A DNA stretch of 43,459 nt. Source: Faecalitalea sp. UBA4312 (GTDB lineage: Bacteria; Bacillota_I; Bacilli_A; Erysipelotrichales; Erysipelotrichaceae). Location of the stretch: the NCBI GenBank assembly GCA_002394635.1, contig DGUK01000093.1, positions 1-43,459 of the forward strand, read 5' to 3'. The first letter of the stretch is position 1; every line of letters begins with the position of its first letter. The position numbers and the translations under genes were made by a program. The notes beneath the pieces were generated by a model that searched no databases, was not told where the DNA came from, and saw only the letters and a program-made list of their open reading frames with translations. Of the stretch, positions 7,940-15,068 are shown one piece after another.

Positions 7940-8293
7940 ATGATAAATGTTATTGTCATCGCACTGATTGCCGTCGGTGTACTCTATGGAATCCGGAAAA
8001 TGCGTAAGGATGCCACCGAAGGATGTTGTTCCCCTGTGGAAACCGTAAAAAAGACAAAAGTCGAGGATACAGACCTTTCCCATTATCCCTATTCACAGAC
8101 CTTTATAGTAGAAGATATGCACTGTTCCAATTGTACGACACGGATAGAAAACGCCATAGCTTCACAAGACGGTTGTATTGCCCACGCAGACCTGAATACG
8201 AAGAAAGTGACCATTTGGACCAAAGAAGAAAAAGAACCAACTCAACTTAAGGCATGGATTGCCAGAGCTGGCTACACCCCAAAAGATGCATAA
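7940..8293 (+). CDS. Membrane-anchored heavy-metal-associated (HMA) domain protein
   Basis: 117 residues. An N-terminal hydrophobic helix (about 3-18) is followed by a short Cys-Cys segment (CC at 29-30) and a linker, then an HMA domain (about 52-115) with the metal-binding motif MHCSNC (Cys62, Cys65). HMA domains bind Cu(I), Zn(II) or similar ions and usually deliver them to P-type ATPases, but no ATPase is adjacent. Being divergent from feo suggests a link with metal homeostasis, though that is context only. The ATG follows AACAAGGAG with good spacing, and a strong terminator follows the stop. Confidence 0.8.
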   Translation: MINVIVIALIAVGVLYGIRKMRKDATEGCCSPVETVKKTKVEDTDLSHYPYSQTFIVEDMHCSNCTTRIENAIASQDGCIAHADLNTKKVTIWTKEEKEPTQLKAWIARAGYTPKDA

Positions 8294-8300
8294 AAAAACA

Positions 8301-8323
8301 CCTGGGAATGCATCATTCCCAGG
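8301..8323. terminator. Bidirectional terminator
   Basis: Perfect 10-base stem CCTGGGAATG / CATTCCCAGG with a CAT loop. A runs precede it and a T-rich tract follows, so it can stop both the plus-strand HMA gene and the minus-strand flavoenzyme gene whose stop codon is at 8336. Confidence 0.85.
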
Positions 8324-8335
8324 AATTATTCTTAT

Positions 8336-10261
8336 TTATAACGATAAGGCAGCGGCCAGTCCGGCTTCTGTCGCTTTATTGGCAGTGCCCGCTTGTTTGG
8401 CATCTCCGATCACGGTAACATGATCACATACTGCCCTTGCGGCTTGTTCCAACGGATTATAAGAACGGACACCCATGGCTAGCACAATTGTGTCAAATCC
8501 GGTCAGAGTATGAGATTGTCCTTCCTGCTCATATACACAGCCATCCGCAGTAAATCGGCGGACTGTCGCATTGACGATCTTTGAAATCTGACGGTCAGCC
8601 AGACGTGGCATTAAGAACGCTCTTGGAATCATAGCTTCATCCAGAGCAATATCCGAACGCATCTCCAGGATCGTTACAGCTCGATTCTGTTCTCCCATAA
8701 AATCCGCTGTTTCCACTCCTGTCATACCTCCGCCGATGACCAGCACGTTGGTTCCTGGCATGACATTTCCATCCAGTACATCGATGGCGTCTATCACATT
8801 GGCTCCGTCAATACCAGGAATCTTCGGATGTGCCGGGATCCCGCCTGTAGCCAGAATGATTGCGTCCGCTTTGAATGTCTTTAAGAAATCCTCATCTACT
8901 TCCGTATTTAACATGTATTTCACACCATACTTTTTCCCCATCGTCAGATAGTATTTAATAGCTGTCGCAATGTCCTGCTTGGTTGGTGGGATCGAAGCCA
9001 GCCGAAACTGTCCTCCAAAATGACCGGTTTTTTCCGCTACGGTCACGTCATGACCTTTCATAGCGGAAATCCATGCAGCTTCCAGACCTGCAGGTCCACT
9101 GCCGACCACTAATACTTTTTTCTTTTCTTTTGCCGGACCAAGGTCATATTCAAACTCATGACCAGTCGTAGGACTCACTAAGCAGGAACAAGCATCACCG
9201 ACAAAAATATAACCAATACAAGACTGGGTACAGCCGATACATGGTGCAATTTCATCTGTCTTTCCGGCAATGACTTTATTCGGTAATTCCGGATCTGCCA
9301 GGGAAGCTCGTCCAAAGGAAATGAAATCGGCACAACCGTTTAATAATGCTCCTTCTGCTTCAAACGGCGTATAACGTCCGACCGAAATGACCGGGATAGA
9401 TACAGCCTCCTTTATCACCTTTGTCGGAAATTGGTTAAATCCGTGTGGCATTTCTCCGGAAGCACTCATATAATGCATACTTGCATATGTCATGATTGAA
9501 ATATGCAGCGCGTCCACGCCCTCTTCTTCTGCCATACGGGCAACGTTTACAGATTCTTCCAGCGTCCGACCTCCATGAACCTTCTCATCATAGCCAAAAC
9601 GGAATGTCATCACAAAATCATCGTTCGTCTTTTTTCGAATATTTCTGAATATTTCTCTTGGAAATTTCATTCGCCCTTCAAAATCTCCACCAAATTCATC
9701 ATATCGTTTATTCGCATGCGGGGACATAAACTGGGCAATCAGATATCCATGGGCTCCATGCACTTCCACCCCGTCCGCACCGGCTTTTTCGGCTCTGGCG
9801 GCCGCATCTCCATATTGTTCAATCACTTCCCAAACACGTTCATTGCTCATTTCATCCGGCATAGCTCCTATCACTGGACAAGGAATACGGCTCGGTGCTT
9901 CCGGCGTCATATTATAAATTGTCGGAGGCGCCGTCTGACGTCCACAGTGATGCAGCTGCACTAATACTTTGCCGCCGTTAGCATGGATGACATCCATTAA
10001 TCGTCTGAATCCTTCTACCTGATCATCTTTCCAAAGCCCTACCTGCCCGGCAATGGCTCGTCCTTTCGGATCGATGGCTGTTACCTCTATGATAATCAAT
10101 CCGAATCCGCCACGGGCTCTGGCTGCATAATACTGGATCATCCGATCGGTAACATATCCTTCATAATTTCCGAAATTCGTTCCCATCGGAGGAACGACAA
10201 ATCGGTTTTTCAGGTTCATGTGACCGATGGATCCAGGTTGCAGCAACTTTTGAAAATTCAT
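8336..10261 (-). CDS. Old-yellow-enzyme/2,4-dienoyl-CoA reductase-type flavin oxidoreductase
   Basis: 641 residues from the ATG that follows AAAGGAGAAAAA; an in-frame upstream ATG at 10288 has no proper ribosome site. Residues 1-370 form an OYE TIM barrel for FMN (PPMGTNF near 24, HGAHGYL at 168-174). Next is the 4Fe-4S cluster motif Cys341, 344, 348 and 360, then a FAD/NAD(P) module with GSGPAGLEAA (387-396) and a second GxGxxG in IGGGMTGVETA. This is the layout of DCR, enoate reductase, NADH oxidase and the bile-acid enzymes BaiCD/BaiH. It should reduce an activated C=C bond with NAD(P)H, but the substrate cannot be told from sequence. It is a single-gene unit with its own promoter. Confidence 0.9.
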   Translation of the reverse strand: MNFQKLLQPGSIGHMNLKNRFVVPPMGTNFGNYEGYVTDRMIQYYAARARGGFGLIIIEVTAIDPKGRAIAGQVGLWKDDQVEGFRRLMDVIHANGGKVLVQLHHCGRQTAPPTIYNMTPEAPSRIPCPVIGAMPDEMSNERVWEVIEQYGDAAARAEKAGADGVEVHGAHGYLIAQFMSPHANKRYDEFGGDFEGRMKFPREIFRNIRKKTNDDFVMTFRFGYDEKVHGGRTLEESVNVARMAEEEGVDALHISIMTYASMHYMSASGEMPHGFNQFPTKVIKEAVSIPVISVGRYTPFEAEGALLNGCADFISFGRASLADPELPNKVIAGKTDEIAPCIGCTQSCIGYIFVGDACSCLVSPTTGHEFEYDLGPAKEKKKVLVVGSGPAGLEAAWISAMKGHDVTVAEKTGHFGGQFRLASIPPTKQDIATAIKYYLTMGKKYGVKYMLNTEVDEDFLKTFKADAIILATGGIPAHPKIPGIDGANVIDAIDVLDGNVMPGTNVLVIGGGMTGVETADFMGEQNRAVTILEMRSDIALDEAMIPRAFLMPRLADRQISKIVNATVRRFTADGCVYEQEGQSHTLTGFDTIVLAMGVRSYNPLEQAARAVCDHVTVIGDAKQAGTANKATEAGLAAALSL

Positions 10262-10300
10262 TTTTTCTCCTTTCCTGGATATACCCATCTATTCAATTTC

Positions 10301-10330
10301 ATCTTACATATCCTTGAATCTCTTCGTCAA
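10301..10330 (-). promoter_or_regulatory. Promoter of the OYE-type flavoenzyme gene
   Basis: On the minus strand TTGACG (10325-10330) and TAAGAT (10301-10306) are 18 bases apart, about 40 bases upstream of the start codon chosen for the flavoenzyme. Confidence 0.5.
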
Positions 10331-10464
10331 TAAAAGAGAAAGATCCGGTCCAGAAATCGACATTCTCATTCTCAATTCCCAATAATACAAGTATATATAA
10401 ATGGGAGTACCCTTATTGTCTATCTAAGAAAATGAATACCCATATTCTCCATTTTTTAAAAAAT

Positions 10465-10491
10465 TTAGCACTTAGGGGTTGACACTGCTAA
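10465..10491. promoter_or_regulatory. CIRCE element 1 (HrcA operator)
   Basis: TTAGCACTT, 9 bases, CACTGCTAA. The arms match the CIRCE consensus TTAGCACTC-N9-GAGTGCTAA at 8/9 and 7/9 positions with the exact 9-base spacer. The -35 box TTGACA (10479-10484) starts in the spacer and ends in the right arm, so HrcA binding would cover it. Confidence 0.85.
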
Positions 10492-10506
10492 TAAATGCGA
10501 TATAAT
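10479..10506 (+). promoter_or_regulatory. hsp20 promoter
   Basis: Consensus TTGACA (10479-10484) and TATAAT (10501-10506) with a 16-base spacer. It is framed by two CIRCE elements: the -35 is inside the first, and the second starts 2 bases after the -10, over the transcription start. Confidence 0.85.
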
Positions 10507-10507
10507 G

Positions 10508-10534
10508 TTAGCAGTTAGAAAGATAGAGTGCTAA
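10508..10534. promoter_or_regulatory. CIRCE element 2 (HrcA operator)
   Basis: TTAGCAGTT, 9 bases, GAGTGCTAA. The right arm is a perfect CIRCE half and the left arm matches at 7/9. It covers the predicted transcription start and lies just before the GGAGGT ribosome site of the first hsp20 gene. It is separated from element 1 by 16 bases. Confidence 0.85.
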
Positions 10535-10553
10535 CTAACAGGAGGTGTCAGAT

Positions 10554-10961
10554 ATGAAACAATATCCAGGATTTGCTCATCTATTTGATGATTTCTTTAA
10601 CAGTAACTTCGGGGTTTCTCAGGCAGGCCTGTTAAAGACCGATATTCGTGAAGCAAATGGGAACTATGAGCTTAATATGGAAGTTCCAGGCTTTAAGAAA
10701 GAAGATATCCATATTGAATTATCACAAGGTTATCTGAATATCAAAGCATCACGGACCAACACAGAAGAAGAAAAAGATGAGAGTGGAAAACTGATCCGCC
10801 AGGAACGTTATTCCGGCAGTTGTTCAAGAAGCTTCTATATCGGAGATGGATATAAAGAAGAAGATATTAAGGCTTCTTTCAACAATGGAGAATTGATTAT
10901 TACGTTACCGACAGAAGCCAGAAAAATTGAAGAAACAAAAAAGATGATCTCAATCGAATAA
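10554..10961 (+). CDS. Hsp20/alpha-crystallin small heat shock protein, copy 1
   Basis: 135 residues. The first 27 residues (PGFAHLFDDFF) form a short N-terminal arm, residues about 28-118 the alpha-crystallin domain (EVPGFKKEDIHIELSQGYL, then GELIITLP), and the C-terminal tail has the I-x-I motif ISI. Small heat shock proteins hold unfolding proteins without ATP. The ATG is chosen because GGAGGT lies 7 bases upstream and because it aligns with copy 2; an in-frame GTG at 10545 is part of the ribosome site. Expression should be repressed by HrcA through two CIRCE elements. Copy 2 follows after 13 bases. Confidence 0.95.
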   Translation: MKQYPGFAHLFDDFFNSNFGVSQAGLLKTDIREANGNYELNMEVPGFKKEDIHIELSQGYLNIKASRTNTEEEKDESGKLIRQERYSGSCSRSFYIGDGYKEEDIKASFNNGELIITLPTEARKIEETKKMISIE

Positions 10962-10974
10962 GGAGGAATATATT

Positions 10975-11382
10975 ATGAAATACTATCCAGGATTTGGACG
11001 TTTGTTCGATGATTTTTTCAATGACAGCTTTACAAGCCAGTCAACCGGTTTATTAAAAACGGATATCCGTGAAAAAGACGGAAGTTATCAGTTGAGCATG
11101 GAGGTACCTGGCTGCAACAAGGAAGACATTCAGATTGAATTGTCCCAAGGTTATTTGAAAGTGACCGCAACACGTAACACAAACAAAGAAGAGAAGGACG
11201 AAAGCGGACGCATGATCCGTCAGGAGCGTTATTCCGGCAGCGCATCCAGAAGCTTCTATGTAGGCGACGGGTACAAAGAAGAGGATATCAAAGCCCATTT
11301 TGAAAATGGTGAATTGTTTATCACATTACCTACGGAAGCACGTAAGATCGAAGAAACAAAAAAAGTTATTTCCATTGAATAA
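10975..11382 (+). CDS. Hsp20/alpha-crystallin small heat shock protein, copy 2
   Basis: 135 residues, the same length as copy 1 and roughly three-quarters identical to it, with no gaps seen by eye: a tandem duplication. It has the same domain order, with the alpha-crystallin core from about residue 28 and the C-terminal ISI anchor. Differences cluster in the N-terminal arm (NDSFTSQST versus NSNFGVSQA) and in the loop around residues 65-72, the parts that usually control oligomer assembly and client choice. It shares the CIRCE-controlled mRNA of copy 1 and has its own AGGAGGAATATATT site. A terminator follows at once. Confidence 0.95.
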   Translation: MKYYPGFGRLFDDFFNDSFTSQSTGLLKTDIREKDGSYQLSMEVPGCNKEDIQIELSQGYLKVTATRNTNKEEKDESGRMIRQERYSGSASRSFYVGDGYKEEDIKAHFENGELFITLPTEARKIEETKKVISIE

Positions 11383-11385
11383 GAC

Positions 11386-11410
11386 AAAGGAGACCAGTGG
11401 TCTCCTTTTT
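11386..11410. terminator. Terminator of the hsp20 operon
   Basis: Stem AAAGGAGACC / GGTCTCCTTT with an AGT loop and a T tail on the plus strand. The A-rich left side makes it usable for the convergent CoA-transferase gene, whose stop codon lies in the tail. Confidence 0.85.
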
Positions 11411-12731
11411 ATATCCATATTTTCTGTTTTTTGGCAGCTTCCAGCAAGGATTGACGATAATCCGGATGAGCAATGGAAATCAGCAATTCCGCTCGTTCCC
11501 AAGTAGAACGTCCTGCCAGGTTGACGGCTCCATATTCCGTAACGATGAAATGGCCCTGGCTGCGAGGGATCGTGATGATATCTCCATGAAAGCCGGGCAC
11601 GATACGAGAATGGCGTTGCCCTTGTTTATCCGTATAGGTTGAAGTCATACACACAAAGGCTTTCCCGCCTTTGCTCATGGCAGCCCCGGTCAGATAGTCC
11701 AGTTGGCCTCCTGTGCCGCTGATGTGGCGAAAACCCGCACTTTCTGCACTGGTCTGTCCGTACAGATCGACCGCAATACAGTTGTTGATCGAGACCATAT
11801 TTTCCTGCTTGGCAATGGTCTCTGCCGCATTGACGTATTCCAGCGGTTCAATGGCCACACCAGGATTCTGATCTACCCATTCATAAAGAGAATGGGATCC
11901 GAATACGATACCAGTGACCCCTTTGCCAGGCTGGGATGTCTTTTTTCGGTTTGTCAGCTTTCCGGCTTTGTACAATTCATAATATGCATCCCCGCAAAGC
12001 TCTGTATGCATACCAAGATCCTTCAGATCGGATTTTGCCAGCAGCTGTCCGACCACATTAGGCATACTTCCGATTCCCAGCTGGATCGTCGCTCCATCCT
12101 TGATATATGGAAGAATGGTTTTGGCAATCTGTATATCTTCTTTCGTTGGCTCCGAGATAGGAAATTCAGGTAATGGTCCATGCGGTCCTTCCACTACATA
12201 ATCCACTTCAGAAATATGAATACACTCATCAAAGCCCCCTAAGATCCGTGGCAGCTGTTCATTGACTTCCAGGATCACCACATCTGCTTTATCCAGGATC
12301 CCCTTAGCAATCCCGGCCGCACACGATAAGTTGAAATATCCGTGTTTATCCATCGGTGTCACACACATCATGGCTACATTGACAGTCAGAAAATGACGAT
12401 AGTATGGCACAACATTTCGAAAGATCATAGGAATATAGTTACAAAGTCCTTGGTCACATAGTTTTCTTTCATACGCCGAACAATGCCAGCTGTTATAGAT
12501 GAAGTGTTCCCGCTTCGGGTCACACTCCACAGTCTGTATCGGCCCAAAACTAAGATTCCCCCGGATCTTCACATCCTTCAGCTCATCTTTTCTTTCCGCC
12601 AGAGCTGCATCCAGTAATGTAGGAAAACATACATTGGTAGTATAGTCCACCCAATCTCCGCTTTTTACGACTTTCACGGCTTGCTGTGGGCTGACCAGCT
12701 TGCTCTGGTACTCTTGAAACACATTTAACAT
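11409..12731 (-). CDS. Butyryl-CoA:acetate / 4-hydroxybutyrate CoA-transferase family protein
   Basis: 440 residues from the second of two close ATGs, 7 bases after GGGAGG; the first (12737) lies directly on the ribosome site. It belongs to the acetyl-CoA hydrolase/transferase family: HFIYNSWHCSAYERKL matches the segment conserved in butyryl-CoA:acetate transferases. HTEL (about residue 237) sits where the family's catalytic Glu is expected, and SGTGGQLDYLTGA is the conserved glycine-rich region. These enzymes move CoA from butyryl-CoA or a hydroxyacyl-CoA to acetate as the last step of fermentation. Butyrate formation is therefore possible, but beta-oxidation-type genes are not in the window and the substrate is not proven. 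A hairpin separates it from the HD-domain gene. Confidence 0.85.
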   Translation of the reverse strand: MLNVFQEYQSKLVSPQQAVKVVKSGDWVDYTTNVCFPTLLDAALAERKDELKDVKIRGNLSFGPIQTVECDPKREHFIYNSWHCSAYERKLCDQGLCNYIPMIFRNVVPYYRHFLTVNVAMMCVTPMDKHGYFNLSCAAGIAKGILDKADVVILEVNEQLPRILGGFDECIHISEVDYVVEGPHGPLPEFPISEPTKEDIQIAKTILPYIKDGATIQLGIGSMPNVVGQLLAKSDLKDLGMHTELCGDAYYELYKAGKLTNRKKTSQPGKGVTGIVFGSHSLYEWVDQNPGVAIEPLEYVNAAETIAKQENMVSINNCIAVDLYGQTSAESAGFRHISGTGGQLDYLTGAAMSKGGKAFVCMTSTYTDKQGQRHSRIVPGFHGDIITIPRSQGHFIVTEYGAVNLAGRSTWERAELLISIAHPDYRQSLLEAAKKQKIWI

Positions 12732-12744
12732 ACACATTCCTCCC

Positions 12745-12774
12745 TAAAAAAATCCTAACGGCATCCGTCAGGAT
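12745..12774 (-). terminator. Hairpin terminator between HD-domain gene and CoA-transferase gene
   Basis: Stem ATCCTAACGG / CCGTCAGGAT (one mismatch) with a CAT loop and, on the minus strand, seven T residues after it. It overlaps the last codons of the HD protein and ends only about 14 bases before the CoA-transferase start, so the downstream gene depends on read-through or on an internal promoter. Confidence 0.7.
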
Positions 12775-13267
12775 CTAAAGTCTTTTTAAACACATCGTTC
12801 ATCAGCTGTTTTCCGGCTTTTGTACGTACAAATACTTTCATAAAGTTTTCTATATTCTTTTTTGAATACCCTTTCTCCAGGACATTGGCTATATAGTCCG
12901 CTTCGATCAGGATCTGATAATCCAGGCCGTCAATTTCCTTTAATGTATGATGATGCCCCACCAGGTATTTCACTCGCTCTATTTGTTCTCTCGTACAATC
13001 TGTATCCGCAAAAAAGGATTCCACCAAAACCACACCTTCTTTTTCCTGCAGTTTTCCATTGATATTTCCGTATTTCTTTCGACATAGAGGATACGCTATA
13101 TCATGGGTAATCGCCGCTGCTTCTAAAATAAACTGCGTTGCAGCATCCAGATGTTCCAGTTCTCCGATGGTTTTGGCATACGTCCACACACGGATAAAAT
13201 GGTCAATATCGTGAATGTTGCCATCCGCCATCCGGATCATTTTTGCCATTATTTCAGCGATCGTCAT
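12755..13267 (-). CDS. HD-domain phosphohydrolase
   Basis: 170 residues with the HD signature H...HD...D: His23 (DIDHFIRV), His55-Asp56 (ITHDIAYP) and a later Asp in ILIEADYIAN, plus HHH in VGHHHTLK. This matches small uncharacterised HD hydrolases that usually act on nucleotides or other phosphoesters in a metal-dependent way. Its substrate is unknown. The start overlaps the stop of the upstream SseB-like gene (ATGA-type, 4 bases), so the two are translationally coupled. It ends inside a terminator. Confidence 0.85.
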   Translation of the reverse strand: MTIAEIMAKMIRMADGNIHDIDHFIRVWTYAKTIGELEHLDAATQFILEAAAITHDIAYPLCRKKYGNINGKLQEKEGVVLVESFFADTDCTREQIERVKYLVGHHHTLKEIDGLDYQILIEADYIANVLEKGYSKKNIENFMKVFVRTKAGKQLMNDVFKKTLDPDGCR

Positions 13268-14028
13268 ACTGCTTTATATACCGGCTCGTTGTTAGCCATG
13301 ATCTGTTTGCCCAACGGTGTATTTCCAAACAAGAATTCGATTCCCTTTCCTTTGGAGACGCTACGACATGCTTCACCGAGAATCTGAAACAGCTTCGGGT
13401 TCTCCGGGTTCATATCCACTACCACAAACCAATGACTTGGTTGGTTCTTTACCAGTCTTTCTTTGACATAAATAGACTGGATTTCGGTATACTTTTCTCC
13501 TAGTGCACATAAACAATTTTTCATATCTGTAATATTTGCCACCGGATCTCTTAAATCCGAATCATCCTCGATGGAATCCTTGGTCAGGTTCTCCATTCTT
13601 TCTTTCTGCATATCCAGGATATACTGACAGCTTAGTGGAATACTTTCGCTGTAAGGATTGATCACGATTCCATAGATGGAATCCTTGGACATTTCAATAA
13701 ATGGTACGTATTGATCAAAGGTCAGTACCAGAGACTGTACATTTCTTTCCGTATCCCATTTCAACAATTCATCCATATCGGTAAACATCGGATAATAGCA
13801 GTTTCCCTCCTTGTCGGTAATTACCATCAGCTGAAACTGGGTATCCGGATCAAATACCGTTTGTTTATTGACCATTTTCGGTTCTTTATCCCATTGTGCC
13901 GGAACAAGCAAACGTGTCGTAACCAACACGTTCTTCATGTTTTCAATGGTTATCGGGTTTTCATCTTTTCGCAATGCCTGCATTGCTTTTTTCATTTGCT
14001 TGTTTCGAAATTCTTTCATATTAGTCAT
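13264..14028 (-). CDS. SseB-family protein
   Basis: 254 residues. It has an N-terminal SseB domain (about 1-125, with TRLLVPAQW and VMVITDKEG-like strands, here QLMVITDKEGNCYYPMFTD) and an SseB C-terminal-like domain (about 150-254, ending NEPVYKAV). SseB was named for enhanced serine sensitivity in E. coli; its biochemical role is not established. It is the first gene of a two-gene unit with the HD hydrolase, which it overlaps by 4 bases. The ATG chosen follows GAGGAAAAGGA, and a promoter at 14041-14069 precedes it. Confidence 0.85.
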   Translation of the reverse strand: MTNMKEFRNKQMKKAMQALRKDENPITIENMKNVLVTTRLLVPAQWDKEPKMVNKQTVFDPDTQFQLMVITDKEGNCYYPMFTDMDELLKWDTERNVQSLVLTFDQYVPFIEMSKDSIYGIVINPYSESIPLSCQYILDMQKERMENLTKDSIEDDSDLRDPVANITDMKNCLCALGEKYTEIQSIYVKERLVKNQPSHWFVVVDMNPENPKLFQILGEACRSVSKGKGIEFLFGNTPLGKQIMANNEPVYKAV

Positions 14029-14040
14029 TCCTTTTCCTCT

Positions 14041-14069
14041 ATTTTATTCACTTCTTTTCTTTTTGTAAA
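14041..14069 (-). promoter_or_regulatory. Promoter of the sseB-like gene
   Basis: On the minus strand TTTACA (14064-14069) and TAAAAT (14041-14046) are 17 bases apart, just upstream of the sseB-like gene. The rest of the stretch up to 14230 holds no recognised gene; a weak hairpin around 14138-14162 is the only structure noticed. Confidence 0.5.
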
Positions 14070-14230
14070 CCAAAGAAAAAAGAGCTTATCTTCCCCGTTG
14101 TCATAATAAAAGGTTACAGATCCGGCCGTCATGATCATCGCTGTTTAAGCGAGATGATTTAAAGTGATCGATGTATTGGTCTCTTTCTTTTTTTGCGTTT
14201 TTTCTGTCCTCTGTAAGTATCAAGAACCTG

Positions 14231-14257
14231 AAAAAAAAGCTTTCTCGATGAAAGCTT
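14231..14257 (-). terminator. Terminator after the small membrane protein gene
   Basis: Stem AAGCTTTC / GAAAGCTT with a 5-base loop (14237-14257), followed on the minus strand by eight T residues. It starts just after the stop codon of the 53-residue protein and supports that small gene being real. Confidence 0.8.
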
Positions 14258-14259
14258 CT

Positions 14260-14421
14260 TTATTCTTCGCTATTATGGCAAAAAAACTTCTTGTGCCATT
14301 CCGGTGGTTCCGGCAACGTTTCCTTCTTGATATAGGCACGGATGACACGACGATGAATAAACGCAAAGCACGTAATACACACCGTAAACAGGCACAGAAG
14401 ACTAACCAATGCTTTTTTCAT
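14260..14421 (-). CDS. Small single-helix membrane protein, unknown function
   Basis: 53 residues: a short basic start (MKK), one hydrophobic helix (about residues 4-22) and a basic cytoplasm-type tail ending in an acidic SEE. Support for a real gene comes from an excellent ribosome site (AAGGAGGAAACAACC before ATG) and a classic terminator directly after the stop. No family is recognised. It is divergent from the multi-helix membrane protein gene at 14556. Confidence 0.65.
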   Translation of the reverse strand: MKKALVSLLCLFTVCITCFAFIHRRVIRAYIKKETLPEPPEWHKKFFCHNSEE

Positions 14422-14477
14422 GGTTGTTTCCTCCTTAATTTATACTTTTCTTTCTAATATTAGTATACTATCAATTC

Positions 14478-14506
14478 TTGACGAATCCTACAAAAAGGAT
14501 TAGTAT
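14478..14506 (+). promoter_or_regulatory. Promoter of the membrane protein gene at 14556
   Basis: TTGACG (14478-14483) and TAGTAT (14501-14506) are 17 bases apart on the plus strand. The predicted transcription start falls near 14513, which rules out the upstream in-frame TTG at 14478 as a translation start. Confidence 0.5.
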
Positions 14507-14555
14507 TCTCGATATGAAACGCATGATACGGACAATTCAGGAGACAGGATCTCTT

Positions 14556-15068
14556 ATGTGGAAGGTAATATTGATCTGCATGATGATCGCTGCTCTTCTG
14601 ATTCTATTAAAAGCTCCCTATATGTATACAACCCAGCCTTATGTTCTGATCCATTGGTTCGGACTGGCTTTTCTGGTAATGGTCCTCTGTTTAAAGGTTT
14701 CCTTTCTGGCTTCTGCCTTTCTCAAACCAAAATTCGTATTGATCAGTCTCTGCCTGCAGTTGTTGTTTTTGCCATGGCTTGTACAGATCATCATGACCTA
14801 TCTCCATGTTCCCTACATTGTTGCTACGGCCATGGCTGTATCCTTGTTTACGCCCGGCCATATAACAAAAAGTCTGTTTGTGAACTTATTCATGGCTACC
14901 GCCATCTATTTCTTAAACTGGTTCATTCTTCCCTATCTGCCGGTTTCCGTCAACGAGGGCTTCGATCTGGCATTTGATTCCAGAACATCGTGGTTCTTTG
15001 CACTGCTGGGAGGCTTATGTTTTGTGATCCAATATATAAAAAACAGTGTTCGATCTCACTCAGATTGA
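14556..15068 (+). CDS. Multi-helix membrane protein, unknown function
   Basis: About 170 residues with roughly five transmembrane helices (for example VILICMMIAALLILL, IHWFGLAFLVMVLCL, and a final FFALLGGLCFVIQYI). No family is recognised. The open frame extends upstream to a TTG at 14478 and ATGs at 14514 and 14523, but the likely promoter occupies 14478-14506. The ATG at 14556, which follows GGAGACAGGATCTCTT, is therefore preferred, though 14523 is possible. The 3' end overlaps the convergent lysozyme gene by 13 bases. Confidence 0.6.
   Translation: MWKVILICMMIAALLILLKAPYMYTTQPYVLIHWFGLAFLVMVLCLKVSFLASAFLKPKFVLISLCLQLLFLPWLVQIIMTYLHVPYIVATAMAVSLFTPGHITKSLFVNLFMATAIYFLNWFILPYLPVSVNEGFDLAFDSRTSWFFALLGGLCFVIQYIKNSVRSHSD

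Noticed and set aside
14164..14457. 97-codon plus-strand open frame
   Set aside because: It lies opposite the 53-residue gene that has a strong ribosome site and terminator; the plus-strand reading is low-complexity and lacks a ribosome site.
14478..14555. Upstream TTG start for the membrane protein at 14556
   Set aside because: The TTG is the first part of a TTGACG -35 box with a matching TAGTAT at the right distance, so it would not be in the mRNA.
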